Source of the DNA: Thermoleophilaceae bacterium
GTDB taxonomy: Bacteria > Actinomycetota > Thermoleophilia > Solirubrobacterales > Thermoleophilaceae
Reading direction: 5' to 3'
NCBI GenBank assembly: GCA_030447875.1
Contig: JAUJOA010000004.1
Location: 1-64,000, forward strand
DNA length: 64,000 nt
Shown here: positions 10,087-19,075 of the stretch, piece after piece
Numbering within the stretch: position 1 is the stretch's first letter
Layout: each line of letters begins with the position of its first letter
Translations under genes and position numbers: made by a program
The notes under the pieces: generated by a model
Databases searched by the model: none
The model's input: only the letters and a program-made list of their open reading frames with translations
What the model was told of the DNA's origin: nothing

Positions 10087-10952
10087 CGTGCGCTGCTCGC
10101 CTCCGGATTGGCGCGCACCTCGGTCCGCTTGCGCCAGTAGCGCTCGAGCCCGAGCCACAGCTGGTCCGGCGGTGCCGCCTGAAAGTAGCGCTCGACCACT
10201 TCCTCGTCCCCCCCGGCCTCGTGGCGCACCTCCGCCTCGACGGCGGCGATGAAGGCATCGCGACCGTGAGCCCGAGCCCGCTCAGCCGAGCGCACCAGCG
10301 CCTCGCGCATGTGGAGGACGCGCGCGTCCGCGGGCTCGACGCGACCGAAGTGAGTGAGGCACAGCGCGCGAGGAGCCCAGTCGCGGAGCGTGTCGAGCGA
10401 CCGGTCCCACGCCTCGATGTCGACGTCCGGCGGAGGCGTGGGCGCGAGCGCCAGGCCCGCCGGCGGGATCGTCACACCGCCGACGTCGCCTACGTAGGCG
10501 TCGCCCGTCGCGTCGTCCAGGTACGACACGTGATGGGAGGCATGGCCGGGGGTGTAAGCGACGCGAAGGCCCTCCACCGTCTCGCCGCCGCTCAGCGCCG
10601 TGATGTTGTCCACCGGAACCGGCGCCACCTCGCCCCAGAGCCGCTCCATGTCTCGTCCGTAGAGCTTCTGCGCGCTGGCCAGCAGCTTCGTCGGGTCGGT
10701 GAGGTGAGGGGCGCCGCGTTCGTGCACGTACACACGCAGGTCGGGAAAGCGGCGCACGAGCACTCCCGCGGCGCCGGCGTGGTCGAGATGGATGTGGGTA
10801 AGCAGCAGGGCTCGGGGCGGCTGGTCGCCCAGCTTCGTCAGCAGAGTGTTGACGCACGTCGAGGGGCCGGGGTCGACCACCACGCCACCGAGGTCATACG
10901 CGCAGATGACTCGATCGCGGCCGAGATGCATGACATCGATCGGTCGGGGCAC
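10083..10952 (-). CDS. MBL-fold metallo-hydrolase
   Basis: LLLTHIHLDHAGAAG (HxHxDH), TPGHASHHVSYL; stop overlaps clpS start (ATGA). Confidence 0.9.
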   Translation of the reverse strand: MPRPIDVMHLGRDRVICAYDLGGVVVDPGPSTCVNTLLTKLGDQPPRALLLTHIHLDHAGAAGVLVRRFPDLRVYVHERGAPHLTDPTKLLASAQKLYGRDMERLWGEVAPVPVDNITALSGGETVEGLRVAYTPGHASHHVSYLDDATGDAYVGDVGGVTIPPAGLALAPTPPPDVDIEAWDRSLDTLRDWAPRALCLTHFGRVEPADARVLHMREALVRSAERARAHGRDAFIAAVEAEVRHEAGGDEEVVERYFQAAPPDQLWLGLERYWRKRTEVRANPEASSAR

Positions 10953-10961
10953 TCGCTGACC

Positions 10962-12497
10962 TTACAAAGCGGGCCTCCGGTTCGTCGGCGACGCTCGTTC
11001 GCGATCGCCGCTCTCGAGCCGTTCGAGGAACCGCCCGCCGTCGGGGCCCACCGTCACGTGGATCGCCCCGGGCTCGTAGACCCAGTCGATCACGGCCAGC
11101 GCACGCAGCCGCTCGAGCGCGTAGACGAGCGCGCGCCGCTCGTCATCGCGAAGGTCGCGGGCGATGTCGAACGCGTAGCCGGTGGTGTGGAGCGAGAAGC
11201 CGCGAGTGGCCTCAGGGTTCGACTCGGCGAGCAGGCGCGTGTAGGGAACGTCGCGGACGGTGCTCGTCAGCGTCAGCGTCCCCTCGCCCGCCACTTCGCG
11301 CACCTGACGGGCGATGTGGAGGAGCGTGGCGAACGCCGCGGGCCGAAGGCCGCGGTAGAGCGATCTCCGCTCGTCGAGCTTCGGAGCGAGCTCGCCCATG
11401 CCGGGATCGATCCGATAGCCGAGCCTTCGAGGCGCCGACGGCAGCGCGATTAGCTCACCGCGATCGTAGGCTGCTCTCAGGCCATCGGCGCTCTCGTACG
11501 GCGGGTTCTCAGGACGTGGCCGCAGCACCTCCTCGGCGCTCGCCTTGCGCCCATGCAGGTCGGCCAGCCGGCTCAGCTCGTCGGGGGACTCGCGGTAGAG
11601 GCGCAGGATCTCGCGCGCGGCCTCGACCCGGAAGAGATACGTGCGCGAGTCATCGCCCAGGCGGCGAAGCTTGTCGTAGGTCCGTGGGTTGCGCAGCGGC
11701 GACGAATCGAAGTAGAGCTGCGCGTAGGAGATGTCGTTGTCCCTGACGGTCTGCCTGGTCGTGGCGCTCACCGGCTCGGGAGCGAGATAGGCGGCGATGA
11801 TGTCCTCGAGGTTGCCGATGCCCATGTGGTACGCGGCAACGGCCAGGTCCTCGCGACCGAGGTGGCGCTCGGAGAGCGACAGGTAGCGCGCCGCTCCGTC
11901 GAGCGCCTTGGCCGGGTCGAACCGCTCGTCCACACGCCTGCGTCGCTCGCTGAGGCGATCGACCCGCCTCGACGCGTCGCGCCGCGCCGCCGGCCTCCCC
12001 CGTCCCTCCGCGCGGCCGGCCTCACGCTGGATCGCCCGGGTGAGGCGCTTGCTCTCGGCCAGATCGATCGACATGTCGAGCAGGTCGGTGCCGGTGCTCG
12101 GGAGGATCTGGCCGAGCCCCGACGCGCTCTCCGGCGTAGGTCCCGCGATCACCTCGGGGCGCCCGGCGCTCTCGAGGAATATGACCGCCTCGAGCGTCGC
12201 AGGGTCCACGCCGTGGCGCTTCGTCGACCGGCGAATCAGCGGCTTCCAACGAACTACCCGCTCCGCGGTGCGCTCCGCGCCGCCCGGGCTCAGCGCGTAG
12301 AGGACGTGGGCCGATCCGTCGCGGCCGCGGCGCAGGAACTCATCGTCGGCGTCCTTGCGGTACGCGAACGGATCCTGCCCCGAGATCCGGACGGTCTCCG
12401 GACTCTCGAGAGGGTCTTCGCCGCCCCCCACCAGCGCCGCGACTCCTACGCCGGCTGCGAGCAGGACCACGGCCAGGGCGATGACGGCGCGCCTCAT
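10962..12497 (-). CDS. Bimodular peptidoglycan hydrolase: lytic transglycosylase (SLT) + M15-like carboxypeptidase domain
   Basis: SLT motifs VDPATLEAVIFLESAGRP, ASGLGQILPSTG, AVAAYHMGIGNLE; C-terminal SLHTTGYAFD fits the M15 SxHxxGxAxD motif, followed by EPGAIHVTVG. Confidence 0.8.
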   Translation of the reverse strand: MRRAVIALAVVLLAAGVGVAALVGGGEDPLESPETVRISGQDPFAYRKDADDEFLRRGRDGSAHVLYALSPGGAERTAERVVRWKPLIRRSTKRHGVDPATLEAVIFLESAGRPEVIAGPTPESASGLGQILPSTGTDLLDMSIDLAESKRLTRAIQREAGRAEGRGRPAARRDASRRVDRLSERRRRVDERFDPAKALDGAARYLSLSERHLGREDLAVAAYHMGIGNLEDIIAAYLAPEPVSATTRQTVRDNDISYAQLYFDSSPLRNPRTYDKLRRLGDDSRTYLFRVEAAREILRLYRESPDELSRLADLHGRKASAEEVLRPRPENPPYESADGLRAAYDRGELIALPSAPRRLGYRIDPGMGELAPKLDERRSLYRGLRPAAFATLLHIARQVREVAGEGTLTLTSTVRDVPYTRLLAESNPEATRGFSLHTTGYAFDIARDLRDDERRALVYALERLRALAVIDWVYEPGAIHVTVGPDGGRFLERLESGDRERASPTNRRPAL

Positions 12498-12594
12498 CCG
12501 CCGGAGGTATAGACCACCGGCCTGAGGGCCCGCTAAAGGCGATCGGGGCGGTCGCCGCGGGGGCGTATCCCCGACTCAGCCGTAGAATGACCGC

Positions 12595-14586
12595 ATGAGC
12601 GAGCACCGCCTGCCCGAGCCCGACCGGCCCTGGGTCATGCGGACCTACGCAGGGCACTCGAGCGCCCGCGAGTCGAACGAGCTCTATCGCCGGAACCTCG
12701 AGAAGGGCCAGACCGGCCTGTCGGTGGCGTTCGACCTCCCCACCCAGACCGGCTACGACCCCGACCACGAGCTCGCGCGCGGCGAGGTCGGCAAGGTCGG
12801 GGTCTCGATCGCCCACAAGGGCGACATGCAGACGCTGCTCGGCGGCATCCCGCTCGACCAGATGAACACCTCGATGACGATCAATGCCACCGCGGCCTGG
12901 CTGCTGGGGCTCTACATGGCCGTGGCCGAGGAGAACGGCGTGGATCCCGGGCGGCTCCAGGGCACGACCCAGAACGACATCATCAAGGAGTTCCTCTCGC
13001 GCGGGACCTACGCGTTTCCGCCCGCTCCGTCGATGCGGCTGATCCGGGACATGATCGCCTTCACCGTCGACGCGGTGCCGAAGTGGAACCCGATCAACGT
13101 CTGCTCCTACCACCTCCAGGAGGCGGGCGCCACCCCCGTCCAGGAGATCGCCTACTCGCTCTCGACCGCCCAGGCGGTGCTCGACGAGGTCCGCTCGCGC
13201 GTGCCGGAGGACACCTTCCCGCGCGTCTTCGGGCGCATCTCGTTCTTCGTGAACGCCGGGATCCGCTTCGTCGAGGAGCACGCCAAGCTGCGGGCGCTCG
13301 GCGAGCTGTGGGAGCAGCTCGGACGCGAGCGCTACGGCGTGGAGGATCCGCGCTACCTGCGCCTTCGCTATGGCGTGCAGGTCAACTCCCTGGGCCTGAC
13401 CGAGTCCCAGCCCGAGAACAACGTGATCCGGATCGTGCTCGAGGCGCTTGCCGTCACGCTCGGGAGAAACGCCCGTGCCCGGGCGATCCAGCTGCCGGCG
13501 TGGAACGAGGCACTGGGCCTTCCGCGGCCTTGGGACCAGCAGTGGTCGCTCAGGATCCAGCAGATCCTGGCCTATGAGACCGACCTGCTCGAGTACCCCG
13601 ACATCTTCGAGGGCTCGAAGGTGATGAAGGGGCTCGTGGAGGAGCTGGTGGAGGGCGCGCGTGCGGAGATGGCCGTGGTGGCCGAGCACGGCGGCGCGGT
13701 GGAGGCCGTCGACTACATGAAGACGCAGCTGGTCGAGTCGCACCGCGCGCGCATAGCCGCGATCGAGAGCGGCGAGCAGAAGGTCATCGGGCAGAACGCC
13801 TTCACTTCGACCGAGCCCTCGCCGCTCAGAGAGGGCGAGGACGCCGGGATCATGACCGTCGATCCGGGCGTGGAGCGAGCGCAGATCGAGGCGGTGGAGA
13901 CGTGGCGCTCCGAACGCGACGCCGCCGCCGTGGCCGCCGCCCTGGAGGAGCTGACGACCGCGGCCCGCGATGACTCCGTGAACGTCATGCCCGCCACACT
14001 GGCCGCTGCCAGGGCCGGCGCGACCACCGGCGAGTGGGCCGCGGCGCTGCGAGAGGTCTTCGGCGAGTATCGCGCGCCCACGGGCGTGTCCGGCGCCGCC
14101 GCGGCGCCCGACGGCGCCGCCCTGGCGGAGCTGCGCGAGAAGGTCGAGCGGGTGTCGACCGCGCTCGGACGCCGGATCAAGATCCTCGTCGGGAAGCCCG
14201 GCCTCGACGGCCACTCCAACGGGGCCGAGCAGATCGCCGTCCGGGCGCGGGATGCGGGGATGGACGTGGTCTACGAGGGCATCCGGCTGTCACCGGCGCG
14301 CATCGCCCAGGCGGCCGTGCAGGAGGGCGTTCACGTCGTCGGTCTCTCCATCCTCTCGGGATCACATCGAGAGCTGATCCCGACCGTTCTGCATCAGCTC
14401 GACGAGGCCGGCGCAAACGTCCCGGTGGTCGTGGGCGGCATCATCCCGCCCGCCGACGAGATCGCCCTGCTAGAGGCCGGCGTGGCACGCGTCTACACGC
14501 CCAAGGACTTCGAGATAAGCAGGATCATGGGCGACGTCGTGGACCTGGTCGCAGACCGATATGGCGTGGCCGCGGAGGCCGCTTGA
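12595..14586 (+). CDS. ecm: Ethylmalonyl-CoA mutase (B12-dependent; MeaA family)
   Basis: RTYAGHSSARESNELYRRNLEKGQTGLSVAFDLPTQTGYDPDH...ARGEVGKVGV...DQMNTSMTINATA (Ecm-type rather than MCM-type); fused B12 domain GKPGLDGHSNG (DxHxxG). Confidence 0.9.
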   Translation: MSEHRLPEPDRPWVMRTYAGHSSARESNELYRRNLEKGQTGLSVAFDLPTQTGYDPDHELARGEVGKVGVSIAHKGDMQTLLGGIPLDQMNTSMTINATAAWLLGLYMAVAEENGVDPGRLQGTTQNDIIKEFLSRGTYAFPPAPSMRLIRDMIAFTVDAVPKWNPINVCSYHLQEAGATPVQEIAYSLSTAQAVLDEVRSRVPEDTFPRVFGRISFFVNAGIRFVEEHAKLRALGELWEQLGRERYGVEDPRYLRLRYGVQVNSLGLTESQPENNVIRIVLEALAVTLGRNARARAIQLPAWNEALGLPRPWDQQWSLRIQQILAYETDLLEYPDIFEGSKVMKGLVEELVEGARAEMAVVAEHGGAVEAVDYMKTQLVESHRARIAAIESGEQKVIGQNAFTSTEPSPLREGEDAGIMTVDPGVERAQIEAVETWRSERDAAAVAAALEELTTAARDDSVNVMPATLAAARAGATTGEWAAALREVFGEYRAPTGVSGAAAAPDGAALAELREKVERVSTALGRRIKILVGKPGLDGHSNGAEQIAVRARDAGMDVVYEGIRLSPARIAQAAVQEGVHVVGLSILSGSHRELIPTVLHQLDEAGANVPVVVGGIIPPADEIALLEAGVARVYTPKDFEISRIMGDVVDLVADRYGVAAEAA

Positions 14587-14608
14587 CCCGCACGCCGCTC
14601 GAGCCTGA

Positions 14609-15571
14609 TTGGCCGTAGACGGCGCGACGCTCGGCCGCCGGCTGCGCGAGCGGGACACCGCCGCCGCGCCCGCGGCACTGAACCTCATCGAGGATCGCTC
14701 CCCGGCGGGCCGGGAGCAGGCGGCGGCGCTGCTCGGCGAGGTCTCCCCCGGCGCCCTTGGCGGCGAGGCGCCGGCCCACCTGATCGGAGTGACGGGACCG
14801 CCCGGCGCGGGCAAGTCCTCGCTCCTGTCGGCGCTCGTTGACCTGTGGCGCGGGCGGGACCGGACCGTGGCGGTGCTGGCCGTGGATCCTTCCTCGAAGC
14901 GCTCGGGCGGCTCGTTGCTGGGTGACCGCGCCAGGATCGACCACGACCCCGCCGACGACGGCATCCTGATTCGCTCCACGGCGGCCGGCACGCGCCTGGG
15001 CGGCCTAGCCCCACCGACCCGCGAAGCGACGCAGGCCCTGGCCGCGGCGTTCGACCTCGTGGTGGTCGAGACCGTCGGCGTGGGCCAGTCCGAGACCGAC
15101 GTGGAGGACGTGTCCGACACGGTGGCCGTCGTGGTCCAGCCGGGGTCGGGCGACACGCTGCAGTTCCTGAAGGCCGGGATCATGGAGGTTCCGGACGTGC
15201 TGGTCGTGACGAAAGCCGATCAGGGCGGCACCGCCCTCCGTGCCCGGCGCGACCTCGCCGGTGCCCTGGGCGCCCTCGGCTGCCCGGAGACGCCCGTGCT
15301 CGCCGTCTCCTCGCTGCCGCCGCCCACCGGCGTCGAGGAGCTCGTGGAGGCGCTCGAGGCGCACCGCTCGCGCCTGGACGTCCGGGCCGTCCGGCTTCGG
15401 GCCCGGCGAATGGCTGCGCTCGCCGACTTCACCGCCGAGCACGGTGAGAGGGCGTTGAGGGCGTTGGGGGGGCGACGTGCGGCCGAGGCCTATCTCGCCG
15501 ATCAGGATCCAACGCTCGACGCGTCGGCGCTCGGCGGACGGCTCGAGCAGCGGGCGCGGTCGTCGGCATGA
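14609..15571 (+). CDS. meaB: MeaB/ArgK-family P-loop GTPase (mutase chaperone)
   Basis: GVTGPPGAGKSSLLSAL, AVDPSSKRSGGSLLGDRAR, VVETVGVGQSETDV; directly downstream of ecm. Confidence 0.92.
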   Translation: MAVDGATLGRRLRERDTAAAPAALNLIEDRSPAGREQAAALLGEVSPGALGGEAPAHLIGVTGPPGAGKSSLLSALVDLWRGRDRTVAVLAVDPSSKRSGGSLLGDRARIDHDPADDGILIRSTAAGTRLGGLAPPTREATQALAAAFDLVVVETVGVGQSETDVEDVSDTVAVVVQPGSGDTLQFLKAGIMEVPDVLVVTKADQGGTALRARRDLAGALGALGCPETPVLAVSSLPPPTGVEELVEALEAHRSRLDVRAVRLRARRMAALADFTAEHGERALRALGGRRAAEAYLADQDPTLDASALGGRLEQRARSSA

Positions 15572-15723
15572 GCTTCCTCGTACAGGTCATCGTGTTGCTG
15601 GCGGTCTTCGGCGCCGTCAGCTTGATCGCCAAACTGGCGGGTGCTGAGAGTCTTGGCACGGCGCTCGGCTTCGGCCAGATCGCCTTTGTCCTGGCGCTGA
15701 TGGTCCTGCTGATGCGCCGCTAG
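15568..15723 (+). CDS. Small membrane protein (51 aa)
   Basis: MSFLVQVIVLLAVFGAVSLIAKLAGAESLGTALGFGQIAFVLALMVLLMRR*, ATGA overlap with meaB stop. Confidence 0.6.
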   Translation: MSFLVQVIVLLAVFGAVSLIAKLAGAESLGTALGFGQIAFVLALMVLLMRR

Positions 15724-15759
15724 CCGTTTCGAGCTGGACGGCCACGCGATAATGACCGC

Positions 15760-16389
15760 ATGGAGGGATCTGCGCGAGACTCGGTGGACACCGCTGCGAG
15801 CTGGTTGCGCTGCTACCGCTGCTGGTCCCGCAACCTCGAGGTCCAGGTGCACTACGAGGGCATCCTCAAGGTGGACCCCGACAGCGGCGAGGCGGTCGAC
15901 GCGGTCGAGGAGGTCCAGGAGGCCGTCGTGCAGTGCCTCGACTGCCTGCACGACCAGCCGCACCTCAACCTGACCCTCTACGAGGACGGGAACCGACGCG
16001 TGAGTCGCGTAGAGGCCGTCGAGGACCGCTGGGAGCGCATGGTCGCCGGCACTCCGTGGGTCGCGTCGTGCACGGTCACCGTCGACGGCGACCAGGTGGA
16101 GACGTGCTCCGGCCCCGAGGCCGCCGACTCGCTCGCGTTCGGCGCCTTCGGCGACCACGGCACGCGCGAGTTCTTCACCCACGTGCGCTTCCACAAGCAC
16201 GACGGTGACCAGATCGTCATCCACATGCTCGTTGAGCTCTATGCGCGCTCGGCCGAGGAGGCCGCCGAAGTGCTGGAGTCAGCGGCCCGGGGGGGCGCTG
16301 ACGATCACCTCGCTGGCCGAGGAATCGCGCCCACCGGCGGCGACGCCGGGCGGCGACGAGCACTAGCGGCCGGCCTCAGCGGCCGCTAG
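15760..16389 (+). CDS. Hypothetical protein with CxxC...CxxC (zinc-ribbon-like) N-terminus
   Basis: CYRCW...CLDCLH; -10-like GATAAT 6 nt before ATG. Confidence 0.6.
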   Translation: MEGSARDSVDTAASWLRCYRCWSRNLEVQVHYEGILKVDPDSGEAVDAVEEVQEAVVQCLDCLHDQPHLNLTLYEDGNRRVSRVEAVEDRWERMVAGTPWVASCTVTVDGDQVETCSGPEAADSLAFGAFGDHGTREFFTHVRFHKHDGDQIVIHMLVELYARSAEEAAEVLESAARGGADDHLAGRGIAPTGGDAGRRRALAAGLSGR

Positions 16390-16392
16390 TGC
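16360..16392. terminator. Perfect 13-bp inverted repeat hairpin between convergent genes (putative bidirectional terminator)
   Basis: GCACTAGCGGCCG-gcctcag-CGGCCGCTAGTGC between the + ORF ending at 16389 and pckA ending at 16429; no U-tract. Confidence 0.6.
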
Positions 16393-16428
16393 GAGAACCG
16401 AGGACGTCGGAGACCGAAGGTTTGCAGC

Positions 16429-17976
16429 CTAGGAGACCGCCGCGACGATCTCGTCGGAGAGCGCGGGGAACTTCTTCAGGAACTCCTCTCGCTCGCCCTT
16501 CAGACGCTCGACGATGCCGGCGTAGTCGTCGCCCCTGCCCTGCGACTCGTACACGTCGCGCGGGCGCAGAACGCCGGCGTCCTCTGCGTCGATGCCGGGC
16601 ACGCCGGTCGCGACCTGATAGCCGAAGTCGGGGTCGTCCTCCCACTCGATGGTGCCCTCGGCGATTCCCTTGACGATGGCCGAGGAATGCGGGATCCGTA
16701 CCTTCTGCGAGCGCTCGTCCGAATCCGGCCCGCCCACGCGACCGGTGTTCAGCAGGTAGACGTCCAGGCTGTGATCCGCCATCAGCTCGAGGAAGCGGTT
16801 GCCCTGCAGGTCGTGCTCGTCGGGGAAGAAGGGGTTCGTGCCCGGCACGCGCAGGAACTTCCCGGCCTCCTCGGCGCCGCCCGCGCTCGTACCCTGCGTC
16901 TCGCCGAGCATGAAGTACGCGGCAGCCTGCTCGGCGTTCAGCTTGGCGACCGCCGGGATGATGTTCTCGTTGCGGTTGAGGATCAGCAGGAAGTCGGCCG
17001 ACTCGAGGTCGCGCGCGTCGCCCGCCTCGATCGAGCTGAACGAGAAGGTGGCTCGCCCGTTCTGCGTGTAGCTCGTGTCGAAGAAGTCGAGCTCGCCGGA
17101 GTCGTCCTGGGAGACGTTCTCGAGGTAGGCCTCGGGGCGCGTGACGGCGCCGTAGATCGTAGGCTCGTCCTCCTGGCTGAGCGCGAACGTCTTCGCGAAG
17201 CAGCCGGCCTCGGTCGCGTAGACCTTTCCGCCGGGCATCATCGCCACGAAGTCGTCTTGAACCGGCAGCGAGCCGTTCTGCCGGGTGAACGTGGTGGTCG
17301 TCTTGCCCGTGCCGGACAGTCCGACGATGAGCCCCACCTTGTCGCCCGAGCCCGTTGGAATGACCTTGCACCCAGCGTGGAGCGGTAGGCCGCCGCGGTC
17401 GTAGACGAGCTTGTTCCACATCCGTAGCCCGCCCTTCTTGGACTCGCCGAAGTAGTCCGAGTTGCAGACGCGGGTCACGCCCTGCTCGAGATCGACGGCG
17501 ATCACGCGGTCGTTCGGATACCCCTTGACCTGGAGGTTCGGGGTGTAGATGACCGTGAGCTCCGGCTCGAAGCCGTCGGTGCTCTCGGGGTCGAAGTAGA
17601 GCTGCTTCTGCATGCCCGCGACGTTCGCGTTCGCCTCCTCGACATACAGGCGCGTGGGCGTGCGGAAGTCGGGGTCGTCGCCGATGTAGCCGTCGACGAC
17701 GAGCATGTCCCGACCCGCGATGTAGTCGTCCTGGAGGCTGGCGATCCGCTCGCCCTCTTCGCGTGAGATCGCCTGCTCGGAGCTCGCCTCCGGATCGTCG
17801 ACCACCAGGAACGTGGAGGCCTTCGAGCGCGCTAGCACCTGGGTCTGGAGGTTGAGGTTGCCGTAACGCGTCTCCTGGGCGTTCGGCATGGCTGCCGCGA
17901 GCTCCTTCAGCTGCTCCGCGGAGAGGTTGGCTTTGACGGACTTCGCGTCGGGCAGCGGGGCCATCTGCTTCGCCAT
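16429..17976 (-). CDS. pckA: Phosphoenolpyruvate carboxykinase (ATP)
   Basis: FFDTSYTQNGRATFSF, GLIVGLSGTGKTTTTF P-loop, RNENIIPAVAKL; SD AGGAGG upstream. Confidence 0.95.
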   Translation of the reverse strand: MAKQMAPLPDAKSVKANLSAEQLKELAAAMPNAQETRYGNLNLQTQVLARSKASTFLVVDDPEASSEQAISREEGERIASLQDDYIAGRDMLVVDGYIGDDPDFRTPTRLYVEEANANVAGMQKQLYFDPESTDGFEPELTVIYTPNLQVKGYPNDRVIAVDLEQGVTRVCNSDYFGESKKGGLRMWNKLVYDRGGLPLHAGCKVIPTGSGDKVGLIVGLSGTGKTTTTFTRQNGSLPVQDDFVAMMPGGKVYATEAGCFAKTFALSQEDEPTIYGAVTRPEAYLENVSQDDSGELDFFDTSYTQNGRATFSFSSIEAGDARDLESADFLLILNRNENIIPAVAKLNAEQAAAYFMLGETQGTSAGGAEEAGKFLRVPGTNPFFPDEHDLQGNRFLELMADHSLDVYLLNTGRVGGPDSDERSQKVRIPHSSAIVKGIAEGTIEWEDDPDFGYQVATGVPGIDAEDAGVLRPRDVYESQGRGDDYAGIVERLKGEREEFLKKFPALSDEIVAAVS

Positions 17977-18118
17977 GGGTTTCGGCTCGACCTCCTAGTT
18001 GAACGGCGTTTTCTTGCGGGCGGGTACAGATTATCCGGCGGCGCGAAAGCCGGAAAGCCGGGGTCGCCGGCGCCCCAAGCGGTTAGCACCCGGACATCCA
18101 CGGCCTACACTCGAGAGC

Positions 18119-18799
18119 GTGGACGCCGGCCGACAACACTCCGGACGCGGTGGCCGGACGCGATCGGTCCTGCGCTTCGTGGCCGCCGTGATGGTCACGA
18201 GCGGCATCCTGCTGCTTGTCGACGCCGGCATGACGGTGGCGTGGCAGGAGCCCGTGTCGGCGGTGATCGGCTGGCGGGCGCAGTCGGCGCTCGAGGACCA
18301 GCTCGAGCAGACGCAGGCCGAGATCACTCCGGATGGGGTGCTCAGCCCGCGGGAGCTCGAGGCCGCGGCCAAGCGCCAGGCCGAGCGCACATCGCCGGGC
18401 CAGGCCCTCGGCAAGATCGAGCTTCCGACGCTCGACCGCGATTACGTGATGGTCGAGGGCACCGGCGAGGCGCCGCTCCGCAAGGGCCCCGGGCACTATC
18501 CGGACACGCCCCTGCCGGGCCAGCGCGGCACGGTGGCCGTGGCGGGACACCGGACGACCTACCTCGCCCCCTTCCGCACGATCGACCGCTTGGAGCGGGG
18601 CGACTCGATCGTGCTCGACATGCCCTATGGGACCTTCACCTACGAAGTGGAGCGTCAGCGAATCGTGCCGCCGACCGAGACGTCGGTCACGAGGCGGGTG
18701 GGGCACGACCAGCTCGTCCTCAGCGCGTGCCACCCGCTCTACAGCGCCGCGGAGCGGATCATCGTCTTCGCCCGTCTGACGGACGTGGAGCCCGCCTAA
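18119..18799 (+). CDS. Sortase (class E-like)
   Basis: N-terminal TM; GTVAVAGHRTTYLAPF (His), QLVLSACHPLY (Cys), ERIIVFARL (Arg). Confidence 0.88.
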   Translation: MDAGRQHSGRGGRTRSVLRFVAAVMVTSGILLLVDAGMTVAWQEPVSAVIGWRAQSALEDQLEQTQAEITPDGVLSPRELEAAAKRQAERTSPGQALGKIELPTLDRDYVMVEGTGEAPLRKGPGHYPDTPLPGQRGTVAVAGHRTTYLAPFRTIDRLERGDSIVLDMPYGTFTYEVERQRIVPPTETSVTRRVGHDQLVLSACHPLYSAAERIIVFARLTDVEPA

Positions 18800-18826
18800 C
18801 CGTCCGCCCACTCCGCACACCCGCCG

Positions 18827-19075
18827 CTAAAGTCGCCGGTCGACGCCGTCGAGCACGAGGGAAGTGGCGGGGGTCTCCGAGGCGCGCGCCCCCTCGTCGA
18901 GCGTCGAATCGTCGCGGGACTCGAAGAACAGAACCAGGCCGACCAGCAGGGCGAGCGAGATCGCGAACACGGCGAGCCAGTAGAGAACCTTCAGAGCGAT
19001 GGCAACTGGACTCTTGCAGCTTTCGCCTCCACGACGTCTTAATCGGCAGCGGCTTGCGAGGGCGCGCGCCGCCAT
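18827..19075 (-). CDS. Small single-pass membrane protein (start uncertain)
   Basis: ALKVLYWLAVFAISLALLVGLVLFFESRDDSTLDEG...; 5' region overlaps the divergent ligase gene. Confidence 0.45.
   Translation of the reverse strand: MAARALASRCRLRRRGGESCKSPVAIALKVLYWLAVFAISLALLVGLVLFFESRDDSTLDEGARASETPATSLVLDGVDRRL

Noticed and set aside
12498-12594. Cobalamin riboswitch upstream of the B12-dependent mutase
   Set aside because: Only ~97 bp available, no B12-box-like sequence, and a -10 sits 6 nt before the ATG (leaderless).
12340-14214. 624-aa minus-strand ORF opposite ecm
   Set aside because: Fully antisense to an unmistakable B12-dependent mutase; no motifs.
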